Source of the DNA: Anaerotruncus sp. G3(2012)
GTDB taxonomy: Bacteria; Bacillota; Clostridia; Oscillospirales; Ruminococcaceae
NCBI RefSeq assembly: GCF_000403395.2
Contig: NZ_KE159680.1
Span: 5,001 to 69,000 of the forward strand
Length of the DNA: 64,000 bases
Direction of reading: 5' to 3'
Part shown: positions 54,241 through 62,610 of the stretch, piece by piece
How the letters are laid out: every line of letters begins with the position of its first letter
Position numbering within the stretch: the stretch's first letter is position 1
Position numbers and translations under genes: made by a program
The notes under the pieces: generated by a model
Told to the model about the DNA's origin: nothing
The model's database searches: none
Seen by the model: only the letters and a program-made list of their open reading frames with translations

Positions 54241-56013
54241 ATGGATGTATTTAGTTTGATTTCAATGTTTGGCGGACTCGCGCTCTTCCTCTATGGTATG
54301 TCAATCCTTGGCTCTGGCCTGGAGCGGATTTCAGGAGGACGGCTTGAAAGTACGCTGGAAAAACTGACAAGCAATATCTTTAAGGCAGCCTTGCTCGGTG
54401 CACTGGTCACCGCTGCCATTCAGTCCTCCTCAGCGACAACGGTTATCGTCGTTGGTTTGGTCAACGCCCGGGTGCTCAAACTGCGCAATGCAATCGGGGT
54501 GATCATGGGCGCGAATATCGGTACAACGATTACCGCGCACATCATCCGGCTGACCGATCTGGAGTCCTCCAACTTTATCCTCAGTATCCTGAAGCCCACA
54601 GCCCTTGCGCCGCTCGCGTCGCTCATCGGCATCCTGCTGTTTATGGGGTCCAAGCGTGCGCGCCGCAGGGATATTGGGCAGATTCTGCTTGGATTTGGCA
54701 TCCTGTTTACCGGGATGTTCTCAATGGAGGCAGCGGTCAAGCCGCTTGCAGACCTGCCTGCCTTTTCGCAGATGTTCGCGGCATTTGGAAGCATCCCGCT
54801 GCTCGGCGTGATTGTCGGTGCGGTGGTCACTGCGGTGATCCAGTCGTCGTCCGCATCGGTCGGTATCCTGCAAGCGCTCTCTTCTACCGGGCAGATCACC
54901 TATGCGATGGCGTTCCCGATTATCATGGGCCAGAACATCGGTACGACGATCACCCCGATTCTGGCGTCGATCGGCGCCTCCAAGAATGCGAAGCGTGCGG
55001 CCTGTGTGCATATCACCTTCAATATTCTGGGTACAGTGATCTTCCTGATCGGCTGTTATGCGATCCAGTATACGATCGGGTTCCCGTTCTGGGACCTTTC
55101 GATTGATAAAGGCGGCATTGCGAATTTCCACACGATTTTTAACGTCGTGGCGACTTTCCTGTTTATCCCGTTTGCCGGTATACTGGAAAAGATCGCATGC
55201 ACAGTTGTAAAAGATGATCCGCAGAGCAACGAGATCGACATTACAACTGTCACCCTGGATGACCGCCTGATGGTTTCCCCTGGACTTGCGCTTGAGCATG
55301 CGCGGGAGGCAGTGGTGCAGATGGCAGTGGTCGCCCGGCATAATTTTATCAACGCAGTGTCCCTGTTGGATGCGTTTGACCCCAAGACCGTTGACCGGAT
55401 CAATGAAAACGAAGATGTCGTGGATAAGCTGGAAAACCGGGTGGAGACCTATCTGCTGACCCTTTCGGAGAAGGAACTTTCCGAAAGCGAGAGCCGCGAA
55501 ATCTCAGAGCTGCTGCACACCTGCGGTGAGTTCGAGCGGGTTGCAGACCATGCACAGAACATCGCGGAATGTGCTGAAAAGCTGTTCCAGAGCAAGTCAA
55601 ACCTCTCCAAACGTGCATCTGAAGAGATGCATGTGATCAGTGAGGCTGTCAAGGAAATCTTGGACCTCGCAATAGAGGCGTTCAAAAAGGCGAATGTGCA
55701 GGTAGCACAGAACGTGGAACCACTGGAAGAGGTGGTCGATGAGATGGAGCAGATTCTGCGGGACAAGCATTTTGAGCGTCTGCGCAAGGGAAAGTGTACC
55801 CTGGATTCAGCGTTCCCGTTCGTTGAAGCCTTGAGCAATATCGAGCGGATCGCGGACCTTTGCTCCAACGTGGCGGAGTCGGTGGGCACCTATGACGGTG
55901 ACCGCAAGTCGATCGACCGGCATCTCTATAAAAAGGCACAGGTACAGAGTGAGAGCTATCAGGACAAATATATTGTCTATACCACCAAGTACCTGAACCG
56001 GATTAAAAAATAA
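54241..56013 (+). CDS. Na+/phosphate symporter family protein with PhoU-like domain
   Basis: The 590-aa product has a membrane half with the inverted Na/Pi-cotransport repeats: 'ALVTAAIQSSSATTVIVVGLV' and 'AVVTAVIQSSSASVGILQAL' (paired QSSS motifs), plus 'IMGANIGTTITAHI' and 'IMGQNIGTTITPIL'. From about residue 340 a cytosolic helical PhoU-like domain follows ('LLHTCGEFERVADHAQNIAECAE', 'FVEALSNIERIADLCSNVAESV'). It imports phosphate with sodium, and the PhoU half probably regulates it. The start lacks a clear Shine-Dalgarno sequence. The family is secure. Confidence 0.92.
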   Translation: MDVFSLISMFGGLALFLYGMSILGSGLERISGGRLESTLEKLTSNIFKAALLGALVTAAIQSSSATTVIVVGLVNARVLKLRNAIGVIMGANIGTTITAHIIRLTDLESSNFILSILKPTALAPLASLIGILLFMGSKRARRRDIGQILLGFGILFTGMFSMEAAVKPLADLPAFSQMFAAFGSIPLLGVIVGAVVTAVIQSSSASVGILQALSSTGQITYAMAFPIIMGQNIGTTITPILASIGASKNAKRAACVHITFNILGTVIFLIGCYAIQYTIGFPFWDLSIDKGGIANFHTIFNVVATFLFIPFAGILEKIACTVVKDDPQSNEIDITTVTLDDRLMVSPGLALEHAREAVVQMAVVARHNFINAVSLLDAFDPKTVDRINENEDVVDKLENRVETYLLTLSEKELSESESREISELLHTCGEFERVADHAQNIAECAEKLFQSKSNLSKRASEEMHVISEAVKEILDLAIEAFKKANVQVAQNVEPLEEVVDEMEQILRDKHFERLRKGKCTLDSAFPFVEALSNIERIADLCSNVAESVGTYDGDRKSIDRHLYKKAQVQSESYQDKYIVYTTKYLNRIKK

Positions 56014-56112
56014 AGGGTCAATCTGCTTTCACTTCTGGCAGAGAAAGTGGGATAAACGCATTGCGTGTTTTTTCGCCTTCGGTGGACAGGGTAAGCCAGA
56101 GGAGGGCGCACG

Positions 56113-56673
56113 ATGGATGATATTATAGAGTTTGCCAACAGGGAGGCATTTCGAAAATGGCTTTCTGATCATTGTCTGTCAAATGCCGGGATTTGGCTTT
56201 TGTTTGGGAAGGCTGGCGGACCGAAAACGATAAAAGCAGGGGAAGCGCTTGAAGAAGCACTCTGTTTTGGATGGATTGACGGGCAGATGCAAAGTATTGA
56301 TGACAAAGCGTACAAGAAATATTTTTCTATGCGCAGGGAGAAGAGCAAGTGGTCAGAGAAAAATAAGAGATTGGCTGAAAGCCTCGAAGAGCAGGGGCTT
56401 ATGACCGACTTCGGCAGAAGGAAAATAGAGGAAGCCAAAAGAAATGGCCAGTGGTACGCTCCCAAACCCACAGAGATTACAGAGGAGCAGATTGCTTGCC
56501 TATCCGCACAGCTGGAGGAGTATGAGCCTGCCTGCACGAATTTTCAGGCGATGCCCTTATCTGTCAAGAAAACCTATACGCGGGCATATCTTGACGCAAA
56601 AACAGATGCCGGACGGGAAAAACGGATCGCTTGGATGGTGGATAGGCTCAATCAGAATCTCAAACCGATGTAG
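56113..56673 (+). CDS. YdeI/OmpD-associated family protein
   Basis: The 186-aa product reads 'FANREAFRKWLSDH...GIWLLFGKAGGPKTIKAGEALEEALCFGWIDGQMQSIDD', the core of the YdeI/OmdA family, and ends with the typical 'PLSVKKTYTRAYLDAKTDAGREKRIAWMVDRL' helices. Family members are linked to stress or peptide resistance, but the mechanism is unknown. GAGGAGGG lies upstream of the ATG. Confidence 0.85.
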   Translation: MDDIIEFANREAFRKWLSDHCLSNAGIWLLFGKAGGPKTIKAGEALEEALCFGWIDGQMQSIDDKAYKKYFSMRREKSKWSEKNKRLAESLEEQGLMTDFGRRKIEEAKRNGQWYAPKPTEITEEQIACLSAQLEEYEPACTNFQAMPLSVKKTYTRAYLDAKTDAGREKRIAWMVDRLNQNLKPM

Positions 56674-56736
56674 CTGTTAGGCGCACCTTTGGTAGTTTTT
56701 TACCTTTTTGTCCCGGCGAAAAATATGGTTCAAAAA

Positions 56737-56824
56737 AGTAAAACGGACGTCCGTTTTACTGCTTTCAAAAGAAAGCAGTAAAACGGACGTCCGTTTTACT
56801 GCTTTCAAAAGAAAGCAGTAAAAC
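56737..56824 (+). repeat. 40-bp tandem repeat of nested palindromes (2.3 copies)
   Basis: Each 40-bp unit holds a 24-bp perfect palindrome AGTAAAACGGAC|GTCCGTTTTACT (56737-56760 and 56777-56800) and a hairpin GCTTTC-AAAA-GAAAGC (56761-56776 and 56801-56816). A third partial unit, AGTAAAAC, ends at 56824. In RNA the units can also pair across into 18-bp (56749-56788) and 14-bp (56793-56824) stems. Confidence 0.95.
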
Positions 56825-56846
56825 TTCCATGAAAGAAAGGAAGTTT
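56821..56846 (+). promoter_or_regulatory. hairpin covering the ribosome binding site of the fusion gene
   Basis: AAACTTCC (56821-56828) pairs with GGAAGTTT (56839-56846), which contains the GGAAG ribosome binding site 6 nt before the ATG at 56852. The first four bases of the 5' arm are also the end of the 14-bp stem from the tandem repeat, so the two structures compete. Confidence 0.65.
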
Positions 56847-56851
56847 ATCAG

Positions 56852-58633
56852 ATGAAGGATTTCAGTACAGTAAAAATCATCTCTATAGAATTGGGTGAAA
56901 AATGCAATCTTAGTAATCAGCATCAAAAATGTCCTTCATCAGCCCGGTTAAAAAAAGACAAAACAGAGATCATAACGATGGATCAAATTCTTTCGGTGAT
57001 TGACGACGTGGCGGAACACCATTTTTCCGGAGAAATTGCATTCCACTATTATAATGAACCGTTATTATATCTGGATCAGATACAGAGCATCATCGAAGCA
57101 AGACCGCAGATGGACTATCTTTTGTGGACAAATGGGGAATTATTAAAAGACGATATAGAGGAGAATGCGTATTTAAACTTGTTTCACAGTATCGTCATTT
57201 CCAATTACGGAGGGGAAAGCCGCTATCGTTTCTACTGTGAGCTGCAAAAAAGATACCCCAATATCACTCGAATTATCAATTATCAGTCTTTAGACGATCT
57301 GGATGATCGGAAGGAAATCTATACAAACGAGGTGAGAAACAAATATGGCTGCTGTAGGCCAATCAATATTGAACTGCCCATTGATTGTTATGGGGATGTG
57401 CATTTGTGCTGTAGGGACTGGGATAATACCTATCGCATCGGAAATATTAAAGAAACCCCATTGAGCGAGATTATCCAATCAGAGGCTTTCCTGAACTTCG
57501 AGGCATCTGTAAACCAGCCTCTTTTGGATCTCGAAAGATGTCCGGATGTATGTAAATCCTGTACAAATCCGGATAGGGTCAGCACGTTCATTGAGCAAGA
57601 CTACCGGTTGCTCGAATCAAGGGAAAGCAGTATTTCCTTTGTAGTGGTAACCAGAGCAATCCATCTCGGTCGGCTGCTCTCCCTACTGCACTCCCTTGTC
57701 CCTTTGAAGGATGAACTATGTGTCATCCTGGACAGTACAGATCAATACGCCTACGAGGAGATTTCAAAAGTGGCAGACCGGGTAGAGGTAATGGTTGGGA
57801 AAGGCTGTTTTGAGGCATACGAACTTGATATTTTCAACATTTGCACAAAAGACTGGATTTTCCGGATGGATGATGACGAAACATTAAGCCCGGAATGCAC
57901 ACGTGAACTGCTCCAACAGTATGTTTCAGATCGGACAAAGGCGGCATATTGGATTCCGAGAAAATGGTACATCTCCCCCGAAGAACATATTGTAACCAGC
58001 CCTTGGATGCCGGACTATCAGCTGAGGCTTTATCGAAATCTTCCGGCGATTATCGAACTTCCAAACTGCATCCATGCTTCCAAAAACATTATGGGTAAAA
58101 ATGCAACGATCAACCAGTTCTGCATCCAACACTGGGACCTGATCTGGAATGGCAGGGAAAAAAGGGAAGAGAAGGTCAGGTATTATGAACGCCTGTTACC
58201 AGGAAACGGGTGCGACTGTTACTATCTTTACGAGACCGAGAATATTGGCACCTTCCGCGAAGAGACAGCAGACGGTCAGACATACGGCGACGTTCTCAAG
58301 ATTCACCTGCCGCAGGCCATGAAAAAGGAGCTCACCTATACCGCGGAGATCGAACTGAAAATCCCGGAACGGGTAAAGCCGCTTTTATCGAAAAAAGATG
58401 TCTTTTTCTCCTACCATTGGTTCAATCAGGACGGAACAATCTACCATTGGGATTATCCGCGGTTTGAGCCGCCTGTTGCGGTGGAGGACAGGATACGCCT
58501 GTTCATGCCAATTCAACTGCCCGAAACAGCCGGCGAATACCGCCTGCAAATGGATATTGTGGAAGAACTTGTGCAATGGTTCAGTCAGTCAGGGCTTTTG
58601 GAGAGCCATCCTAAAACATTTTTGATCCAATAA
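56852..58633 (+). CDS. radical SAM-like/SPASM, glycosyltransferase and beta-sandwich fusion protein
   Basis: The 593-aa product has three parts. Residues 1-245 resemble a radical SAM barrel with SPASM-type tail: 'YNEPLLY' and 'LLWTNGELL' are barrel strand motifs, and 'CC' (167-168), C179, 'CC' (186-187), C230, C234 and C237 form the auxiliary cluster pattern. The cluster motif is abnormal: CNLSNQHQKC has C18 and C27 (Cx8C) instead of CxxxCxxC. Residues 258-460 look like a GT-A glycosyltransferase with 'FRMDDDE' (DxD, 340-342). Residues 480-593 are a beta-sandwich ('FFSYHWFNQDGTIYHWDYPRF'). The N-terminal part is AT-rich. The substrate is unknown; chemistry is inferred from folds. Confidence 0.7.
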   Translation: MKDFSTVKIISIELGEKCNLSNQHQKCPSSARLKKDKTEIITMDQILSVIDDVAEHHFSGEIAFHYYNEPLLYLDQIQSIIEARPQMDYLLWTNGELLKDDIEENAYLNLFHSIVISNYGGESRYRFYCELQKRYPNITRIINYQSLDDLDDRKEIYTNEVRNKYGCCRPINIELPIDCYGDVHLCCRDWDNTYRIGNIKETPLSEIIQSEAFLNFEASVNQPLLDLERCPDVCKSCTNPDRVSTFIEQDYRLLESRESSISFVVVTRAIHLGRLLSLLHSLVPLKDELCVILDSTDQYAYEEISKVADRVEVMVGKGCFEAYELDIFNICTKDWIFRMDDDETLSPECTRELLQQYVSDRTKAAYWIPRKWYISPEEHIVTSPWMPDYQLRLYRNLPAIIELPNCIHASKNIMGKNATINQFCIQHWDLIWNGREKREEKVRYYERLLPGNGCDCYYLYETENIGTFREETADGQTYGDVLKIHLPQAMKKELTYTAEIELKIPERVKPLLSKKDVFFSYHWFNQDGTIYHWDYPRFEPPVAVEDRIRLFMPIQLPETAGEYRLQMDIVEELVQWFSQSGLLESHPKTFLIQ

Positions 58634-58640
58634 AAAAGGA

Positions 58641-58677
58641 GCGAGGTCTTGCAGAAACCTGTAAGACCTCGCTTTTT
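58641..58677. terminator. terminator shared by convergent genes
   Basis: A 14-bp stem GCGAGGTCTTGCAG/CTGTAAGACCTCGC (one wobble) is followed by TTTTTTAA. It overlaps the stop codon of the deacetylase gene on the other strand. Confidence 0.85.
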
Positions 58678-59654
58678 TAACTCAAATCCCACTTAGAGAC
58701 GGTCAGACCCTTATCCCGGATGTTATCGATCAGCTCGCCGAGAATCTCGGCATTGTCCTTGCTCACCGCATGGAGCAGATAAATCCCGCCTTCGTGGATG
58801 AACCGGCAGGTGCGCTCAAGCGCTTTGTCGTACCCCATCTGGTTGTTCGGGTCCCAGTCGGCATAGGCAAAGCTCCAGAGCGCAGTGGTGTATCCCATCT
58901 GCTGGACCATGGCCAGTGTCTGTTCGCTGAAGGCCCCCTCGGGCGGGCGGTAAAGGCTCATCTCATAATCAAAGGTGTCCTTCATATAGTCATGCAGTTC
59001 TTTGATGTCTTGTGCCGCCTCGTCGAGTGATTTCTGGGTAGGGTTCCAGTGGTGGCTGGTGTGGTTGCCGACCACATGCCCCTCGTCAATCATCCTTTGG
59101 ATCAATTCAGGCTCGGATTTTACAAACGGCAGTGTGACAAAAAAGACCGCGCTGACCTGCTTCTCTTTAAGTACGTCTAAAATCTGTGGGGTATACCCAT
59201 TTTCATACCCTTCGTCGAAGGTCAGATAGAGTTTTCCGCAGTCCTCGGGAGCGATAAAGTAGGCATCAAAACGGCCATACTGCTCCTGCATCATCTCGCT
59301 GCCCACCGTACGGTTCTGCTCATCCACCTGCACGCCAGGCCCCCATTTGACTTGAGCAGCGTCAAGAGCACCGATTTTGTCAAAATCGGTGCTCATGGTC
59401 GGGGTGACCATACTTTCCACATTGGATTTTAGATTGGATGCGCCACTTTCGATGTCCTCCACGATCTCCGGTTTGGACATGGAAGAAGAAGGCTCGGAGG
59501 ACGGTGCGATCGAGGAGACCGGCGGAGCAGAGGAAGATTCAAACGAAGAGGAGGGTTCCGCGCTGGAAGAGGGCGTCTCACTCTTGCGGGAGGAACAGGC
59601 TGTCATAGAGAAGACCAAAGCCAGCGTCATAAAGGTACAGATAAACGCTTTCAT
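58677..59654 (-). CDS. polysaccharide deacetylase lipoprotein, PdaA-like
   Basis: The 325-aa product has a lipoprotein signal ending 'FSMTACSS' (Cys about residue 20) and a Ser/Pro/Glu linker (about 25-60). The NodB deacetylase domain has 'LYLTFDEGYENG' (the TFDD/E motif with Glu replacing the second Asp), 'VGNHTSHHWNP' (metal-binding HxxxH), 'YRPPEGAFSEQ' and 'LLHAVSKDNAEIL'. 'TFDEGYENG' and 'FFVTLPF' point to the delta-lactam PdaA type that acts on peptidoglycan during spore or wall maturation. GAAAGGAAG precedes the start. Function inferred from family. Confidence 0.88.
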   Translation of the reverse strand: MKAFICTFMTLALVFSMTACSSRKSETPSSSAEPSSSFESSSAPPVSSIAPSSEPSSSMSKPEIVEDIESGASNLKSNVESMVTPTMSTDFDKIGALDAAQVKWGPGVQVDEQNRTVGSEMMQEQYGRFDAYFIAPEDCGKLYLTFDEGYENGYTPQILDVLKEKQVSAVFFVTLPFVKSEPELIQRMIDEGHVVGNHTSHHWNPTQKSLDEAAQDIKELHDYMKDTFDYEMSLYRPPEGAFSEQTLAMVQQMGYTTALWSFAYADWDPNNQMGYDKALERTCRFIHEGGIYLLHAVSKDNAEILGELIDNIRDKGLTVSKWDLS

Positions 59655-59854
59655 TGTAAACTTCCTTTCAAAATAGACTGGGAAAAGCGATTGCGAAACA
59701 AAGGCCATCCAAAAAGGGTCTAGCTTCTAACAATGGATGGCGCAAAGGTCGTGAAATAAAACTTTTATTTCGGAGTTAGTGTGTACAATGAATGCATCAA
59801 TCATACAGGCCGCAAAAAGAATTATTTTCCAAAAAAACGCGGCAATCCGTTTGG

Positions 59855-60397
59855 TCAGGCTTTGCTCTGCTGCATTGCATGCCATTTCAGGATACCAACC
59901 TGGGTTTTGGCGTCGGGCAGCTCACCGGACAGAACCATCCGCAGCGCCTCCTCCGCAGGAATCTTGCGGACGGTCAGGAATTCCCCTTCGTCCAGATGCT
60001 GTTTGGAAGGGCGCAGGTCCTGTGCCAGATAGAGGTGGATCACCTCGGTGTCATAGGCGCAGGTCGGATAGAGCCTGCCAAGCGGCTCGAACCTTCCGGC
60101 GATGCAGCCGCACTCCTCCTCCAGCTCCCGCATACCAGCAGCAGCCGGGTCTTCGCCGCGTTCGAGCTTACCGGCGGGCAGCTCGATCAGTTCCTCCTGC
60201 ACTGCATAGCGGTACTGGGAAACAAACAGGATGTTGCCGTCCGGATCAACCGCCAGAACCGCAACCCCGCCCGGATGGTCGATCACCTCGCGCAGGGCGG
60301 GGTCCCCATTCTCCAGCTCGACCTGATCCCGCCGCAGGGAGACGATCATCCCATCATAAATCTGCTCGGAACTGATTTTTTTTTCATAATGTTTCAC
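59855..60397 (-). CDS. NUDIX hydrolase, ADP-ribose pyrophosphatase-like
   Basis: The 180-aa product has the Nudix box 'GKLERGEDPAAAGMRELEEECG' read as Gx5Ex7REUxEExG, following 'VVFVSQYRYAVQEELIELPAG'-type strands, as in ADP-ribose pyrophosphatases. The proposed start is GTG at 60397 with AAAGGAG 8 nt upstream; this GTG is inside a parS-like palindrome (60390-60405). A longer frame extends upstream without a ribosome binding site. It likely cleaves nucleoside diphosphate derivatives. Confidence 0.87.
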   Translation of the reverse strand: MKHYEKKISSEQIYDGMIVSLRRDQVELENGDPALREVIDHPGGVAVLAVDPDGNILFVSQYRYAVQEELIELPAGKLERGEDPAAAGMRELEEECGCIAGRFEPLGRLYPTCAYDTEVIHLYLAQDLRPSKQHLDEGEFLTVRKIPAEEALRMVLSGELPDAKTQVGILKWHAMQQSKA

Positions 60398-60405
60398 GCG
60401 AAACA
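60390..60405. other. parS: parS-like site 4, overlapping the NUDIX start
   Basis: TGTTTCACGCGAAACA differs from the consensus by one central base. It covers the GTG start codon and part of the leader of the NUDIX gene. Confidence 0.8.
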
Positions 60406-60495
60406 CTCCTTTCAGTGCTGCACCCCGCAAATTCCAAGCGGAGTGTATAATACATGCCCCGCGCCACATAGACTGGCACAGAGGTGAAACGAACG

Positions 60496-61398
60496 ATGTT
60501 TGACGGATTTTACACCCAACCGCCCTGTTATGCAAATATCCGCCGGGCAGCATGTGAACTGCGGGAAACCTATCCGTTTGTGAAAGTATTTCCGATTGGG
60601 AAATCGGTGCTTGGGCGGAGTATCTATGCATTTGGGATTGGGGAGCTGTACCATGGCGCACTATATGTGGGCGGCGTACATGGGATGGAATGGCTGACCA
60701 CATTGCTGCTCTTTCGGTTTACAGAGGACCTGCTGCGTGCGATTGCGACCGGGGAACCGCTGGCAGAGATCGACGTAAACAGGACACTCGAAAACCGTTC
60801 GGTCGTGCTGATCCCCTGTCTGAACCCGGACGGGGTAGAGATTTCCCTGAATGGGCCCTGTTCGGCAAAGCACCTTGCGGAGTTTGTCAGGCGGGTGAGC
60901 GGGGGAGATACCTCCCGCTGGCAGGCAAATGCGCGGGGGATTGACCTGAACCACAATTTTGACGCAGGTTATCCGCTGGCAAAGCAGCTGGAACAGCAGG
61001 CGGGCATCTGTTCCCCCGCGCCGACCCGATATGGCGGGACTGCCCCGCACAGCGAGCCGGAGAGCCGGGCGCTGGTGGATTTTTGCACCACCTTTCAAAT
61101 CCGGCAGGCGTATGCGTTCCATTCCCAGGGGGAGGAGATCTACTATCGTTATGGAGCGCACACACCGGCGCGTTCACAGCTCATGGCGCAGGTGCTCGCC
61201 TCCGCATCGGGCTATCGGCTGGTACCGCCCGACCCGATGGCTTCCCACGCGGGGTTCAAAGACTGGTTTATTGACTGCCTGCACCGCCCAGCGTTCACGA
61301 TCGAGATCGGGCGCGGCAGGAACCCGCTCCCCGTCGAGGAGCTGGAGCCGATCTATGCGCGGCTGTTGGAGATGCTGTTAATCTCCATCCTATTATAA
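60496..61398 (+). CDS. M14 family zinc carboxypeptidase
   Basis: The 300-aa product has zinc ligands in 'GGVHGMEW' (HxxE) and a later His in 'RGIDLNHNFD', and the general base Glu in 'AFTIEIGRG'. 'FHSQGEEIYYRYG' is the substrate-side segment. Such short cytosolic forms include gamma-D-glutamyl-diaminoacid peptidases that cleave peptidoglycan peptides. GAGGTGA lies 9 nt before ATG 60496; the GTG at 60484 is part of that site. It is divergent from the NUDIX gene across a short gap. The family is secure, the substrate inferred. Confidence 0.86.
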   Translation: MFDGFYTQPPCYANIRRAACELRETYPFVKVFPIGKSVLGRSIYAFGIGELYHGALYVGGVHGMEWLTTLLLFRFTEDLLRAIATGEPLAEIDVNRTLENRSVVLIPCLNPDGVEISLNGPCSAKHLAEFVRRVSGGDTSRWQANARGIDLNHNFDAGYPLAKQLEQQAGICSPAPTRYGGTAPHSEPESRALVDFCTTFQIRQAYAFHSQGEEIYYRYGAHTPARSQLMAQVLASASGYRLVPPDPMASHAGFKDWFIDCLHRPAFTIEIGRGRNPLPVEELEPIYARLLEMLLISILL

Positions 61399-61628
61399 TG
61401 CGTACCGAACAAAGCCGCAAGCCCTGAAAGCCAAGTCTGAAGGCTTTGCTGCTGGACGGCAGAAGGCTGCCGCGGTAGATGCACAGCATGACAGCACGAT
61501 GGCGGAAGGCCGCTTCGATGGAATGGGAGGCTGCCGGCCCGCGGATAAACCGCAGGGTAGAAATGCACAAAGGAAAAAGCGGCAATCTTTGACCGAGACT
61601 GACCAATGGGGATGCATTCGCATCCCCA
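61399..61628. other. 230-bp gap with terminator, no gene
   Basis: No credible frame is seen. A perfect 11-bp hairpin CAATGGGGATG/CATCCCCATTG (61604-61631) lies at the end, next to the PadR promoter -35. Confidence 0.5.
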
Positions 61629-61638
61629 TTGACTTTTA
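61604..61638 (+). terminator. hairpin terminator overlapping the PadR promoter
   Basis: An 11-bp perfect stem is followed by ACTTTTATT. Its 3' arm runs into the TTGACT element of the next promoter. Confidence 0.6.
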
Positions 61639-61673
61639 TTACGGTTACTGATATAATTATTACGGAAACCGTA
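61629..61673 (+). promoter_or_regulatory. padR promoter with operator
   Basis: TTGACT (61629-61634), a 17-bp spacer and TATAAT (61652-61657). The palindrome TACGG-AAA-CCGTA (61661-61673) sits at the start point, and a half-site TTACGGTTAC (61639-61648) lies in the spacer. This fits autorepression by the PadR-family protein. Confidence 0.75.
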
Positions 61674-61689
61674 GTAAGGAGGGAGCGCC

Positions 61690-62013
61690 ATGCGGGATCA
61701 TGTGCGAGGTGGGGCGCTTACAGAGGTGACATTCTATATCTTGCTATCCCTTTACATCCCCAGGCATGGATATGCTGTGATGCAGTTTGTCGAGGAAAAA
61801 ACCGGCGGACGCCTTTTACTGGGGGCAGGCACATTGTATGGCGCGCTGAACGCTTTGCAGGAGAAAGGCTGGATTGCACCTTGTGGCGCCAGCGGGGGAA
61901 GGAAAAAGGAATTTGTCATTACGGAGCAGGGAAAACAAGCCGCTGAAAGAGAGTTTGCGCGTCTTGCGGAGCTGGTACAGACAGCGGCCGGGATTGTTGG
62001 AGGTGCTATATGA
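61690..62013 (+). CDS. PadR-family transcriptional regulator
   Basis: The 107-aa winged-helix protein reads 'RGGALTEVTFYILLSLYIPRHGYAVMQFVEEKTGGRLLLGAGTLYGALNALQEKGWI', the PadR fold, followed by 'KKEFVITEQGK'. AAGGAGGG lies before the ATG. The 4-bp overlap with the next gene (ATGA) indicates coupling. It probably represses its own operon. Confidence 0.93.
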   Translation: MRDHVRGGALTEVTFYILLSLYIPRHGYAVMQFVEEKTGGRLLLGAGTLYGALNALQEKGWIAPCGASGGRKKEFVITEQGKQAAEREFARLAELVQTAAGIVGGAI

Positions 62014-62594
62014 GAAAAAGGGTGTATCGTTTTTTCGGCGGCCTGCTCACGGCGCAGGAAGCCTGGCTGAACCGGATGGCAGATCGCGGCTACCGGCTGG
62101 TCCGCACAGGAAAACTCCTGTATGAGTTTACAGAGTGCGAGCCGGGCCAGGTTCAGTACTGTTTGGAATTTGTCGGGCAGAAGGCGAGAGGCAGTGCGGA
62201 GGAATACCGTACTTTTCTTGAGGATATGGGGTATCGGGTATTCTATAAAAATATCAATCTGAATCTTTCTGTTGGAAAGGTACGCTGGCGTCCGTGGGCT
62301 GAGAAATCCGGGCAGATCGCAACCAATGCTTCCACCTTCAATCGGGAACTTTTGATTGTGGAAAAGCACAATGACGGGACCGCGTTTCAGCTGCACACGG
62401 CCTGTGAGGACAGGAAAACTTACTATAAAACGTTGAGAAAACCGTACCTGTTTTTCTGCTCCATGTCCGCTGTTTTTGGACTTTTGATGCGGAGTTGGGT
62501 GGGAATCGGCTTCGCAGCCCTGTTCCTGATCCCGTTGGTTCTGTACCAGATGGAACTTGTGCGGTTAAACAGGCAGGCCAGATTGGAAGAATGA
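62010..62594 (+). CDS. DUF2812 membrane protein
   Basis: The 194-aa product begins 'RKRVYRFFGGLLTAQEAWLNRMADRGYRLVRTGKLLYEFTECEPGQVQYCLEFVG', the DUF2812 pattern ('E..WLn.ma..Gy.L......Y.F'). Two hydrophobic segments near residues 150-185 anchor it. DUF2812 genes commonly pair with PadR regulators as here. The function is unknown, perhaps envelope sensing. Confidence 0.88.
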   Translation: MRKRVYRFFGGLLTAQEAWLNRMADRGYRLVRTGKLLYEFTECEPGQVQYCLEFVGQKARGSAEEYRTFLEDMGYRVFYKNINLNLSVGKVRWRPWAEKSGQIATNASTFNRELLIVEKHNDGTAFQLHTACEDRKTYYKTLRKPYLFFCSMSAVFGLLMRSWVGIGFAALFLIPLVLYQMELVRLNRQARLEE

Positions 62595-62610
62595 CGAATA
62601 TAGATCAAAA

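Noticed and set aside
56737-56824. CRISPR array
   Set aside because: Only 2.3 units in direct tandem with no unique spacers and no cas genes nearby.
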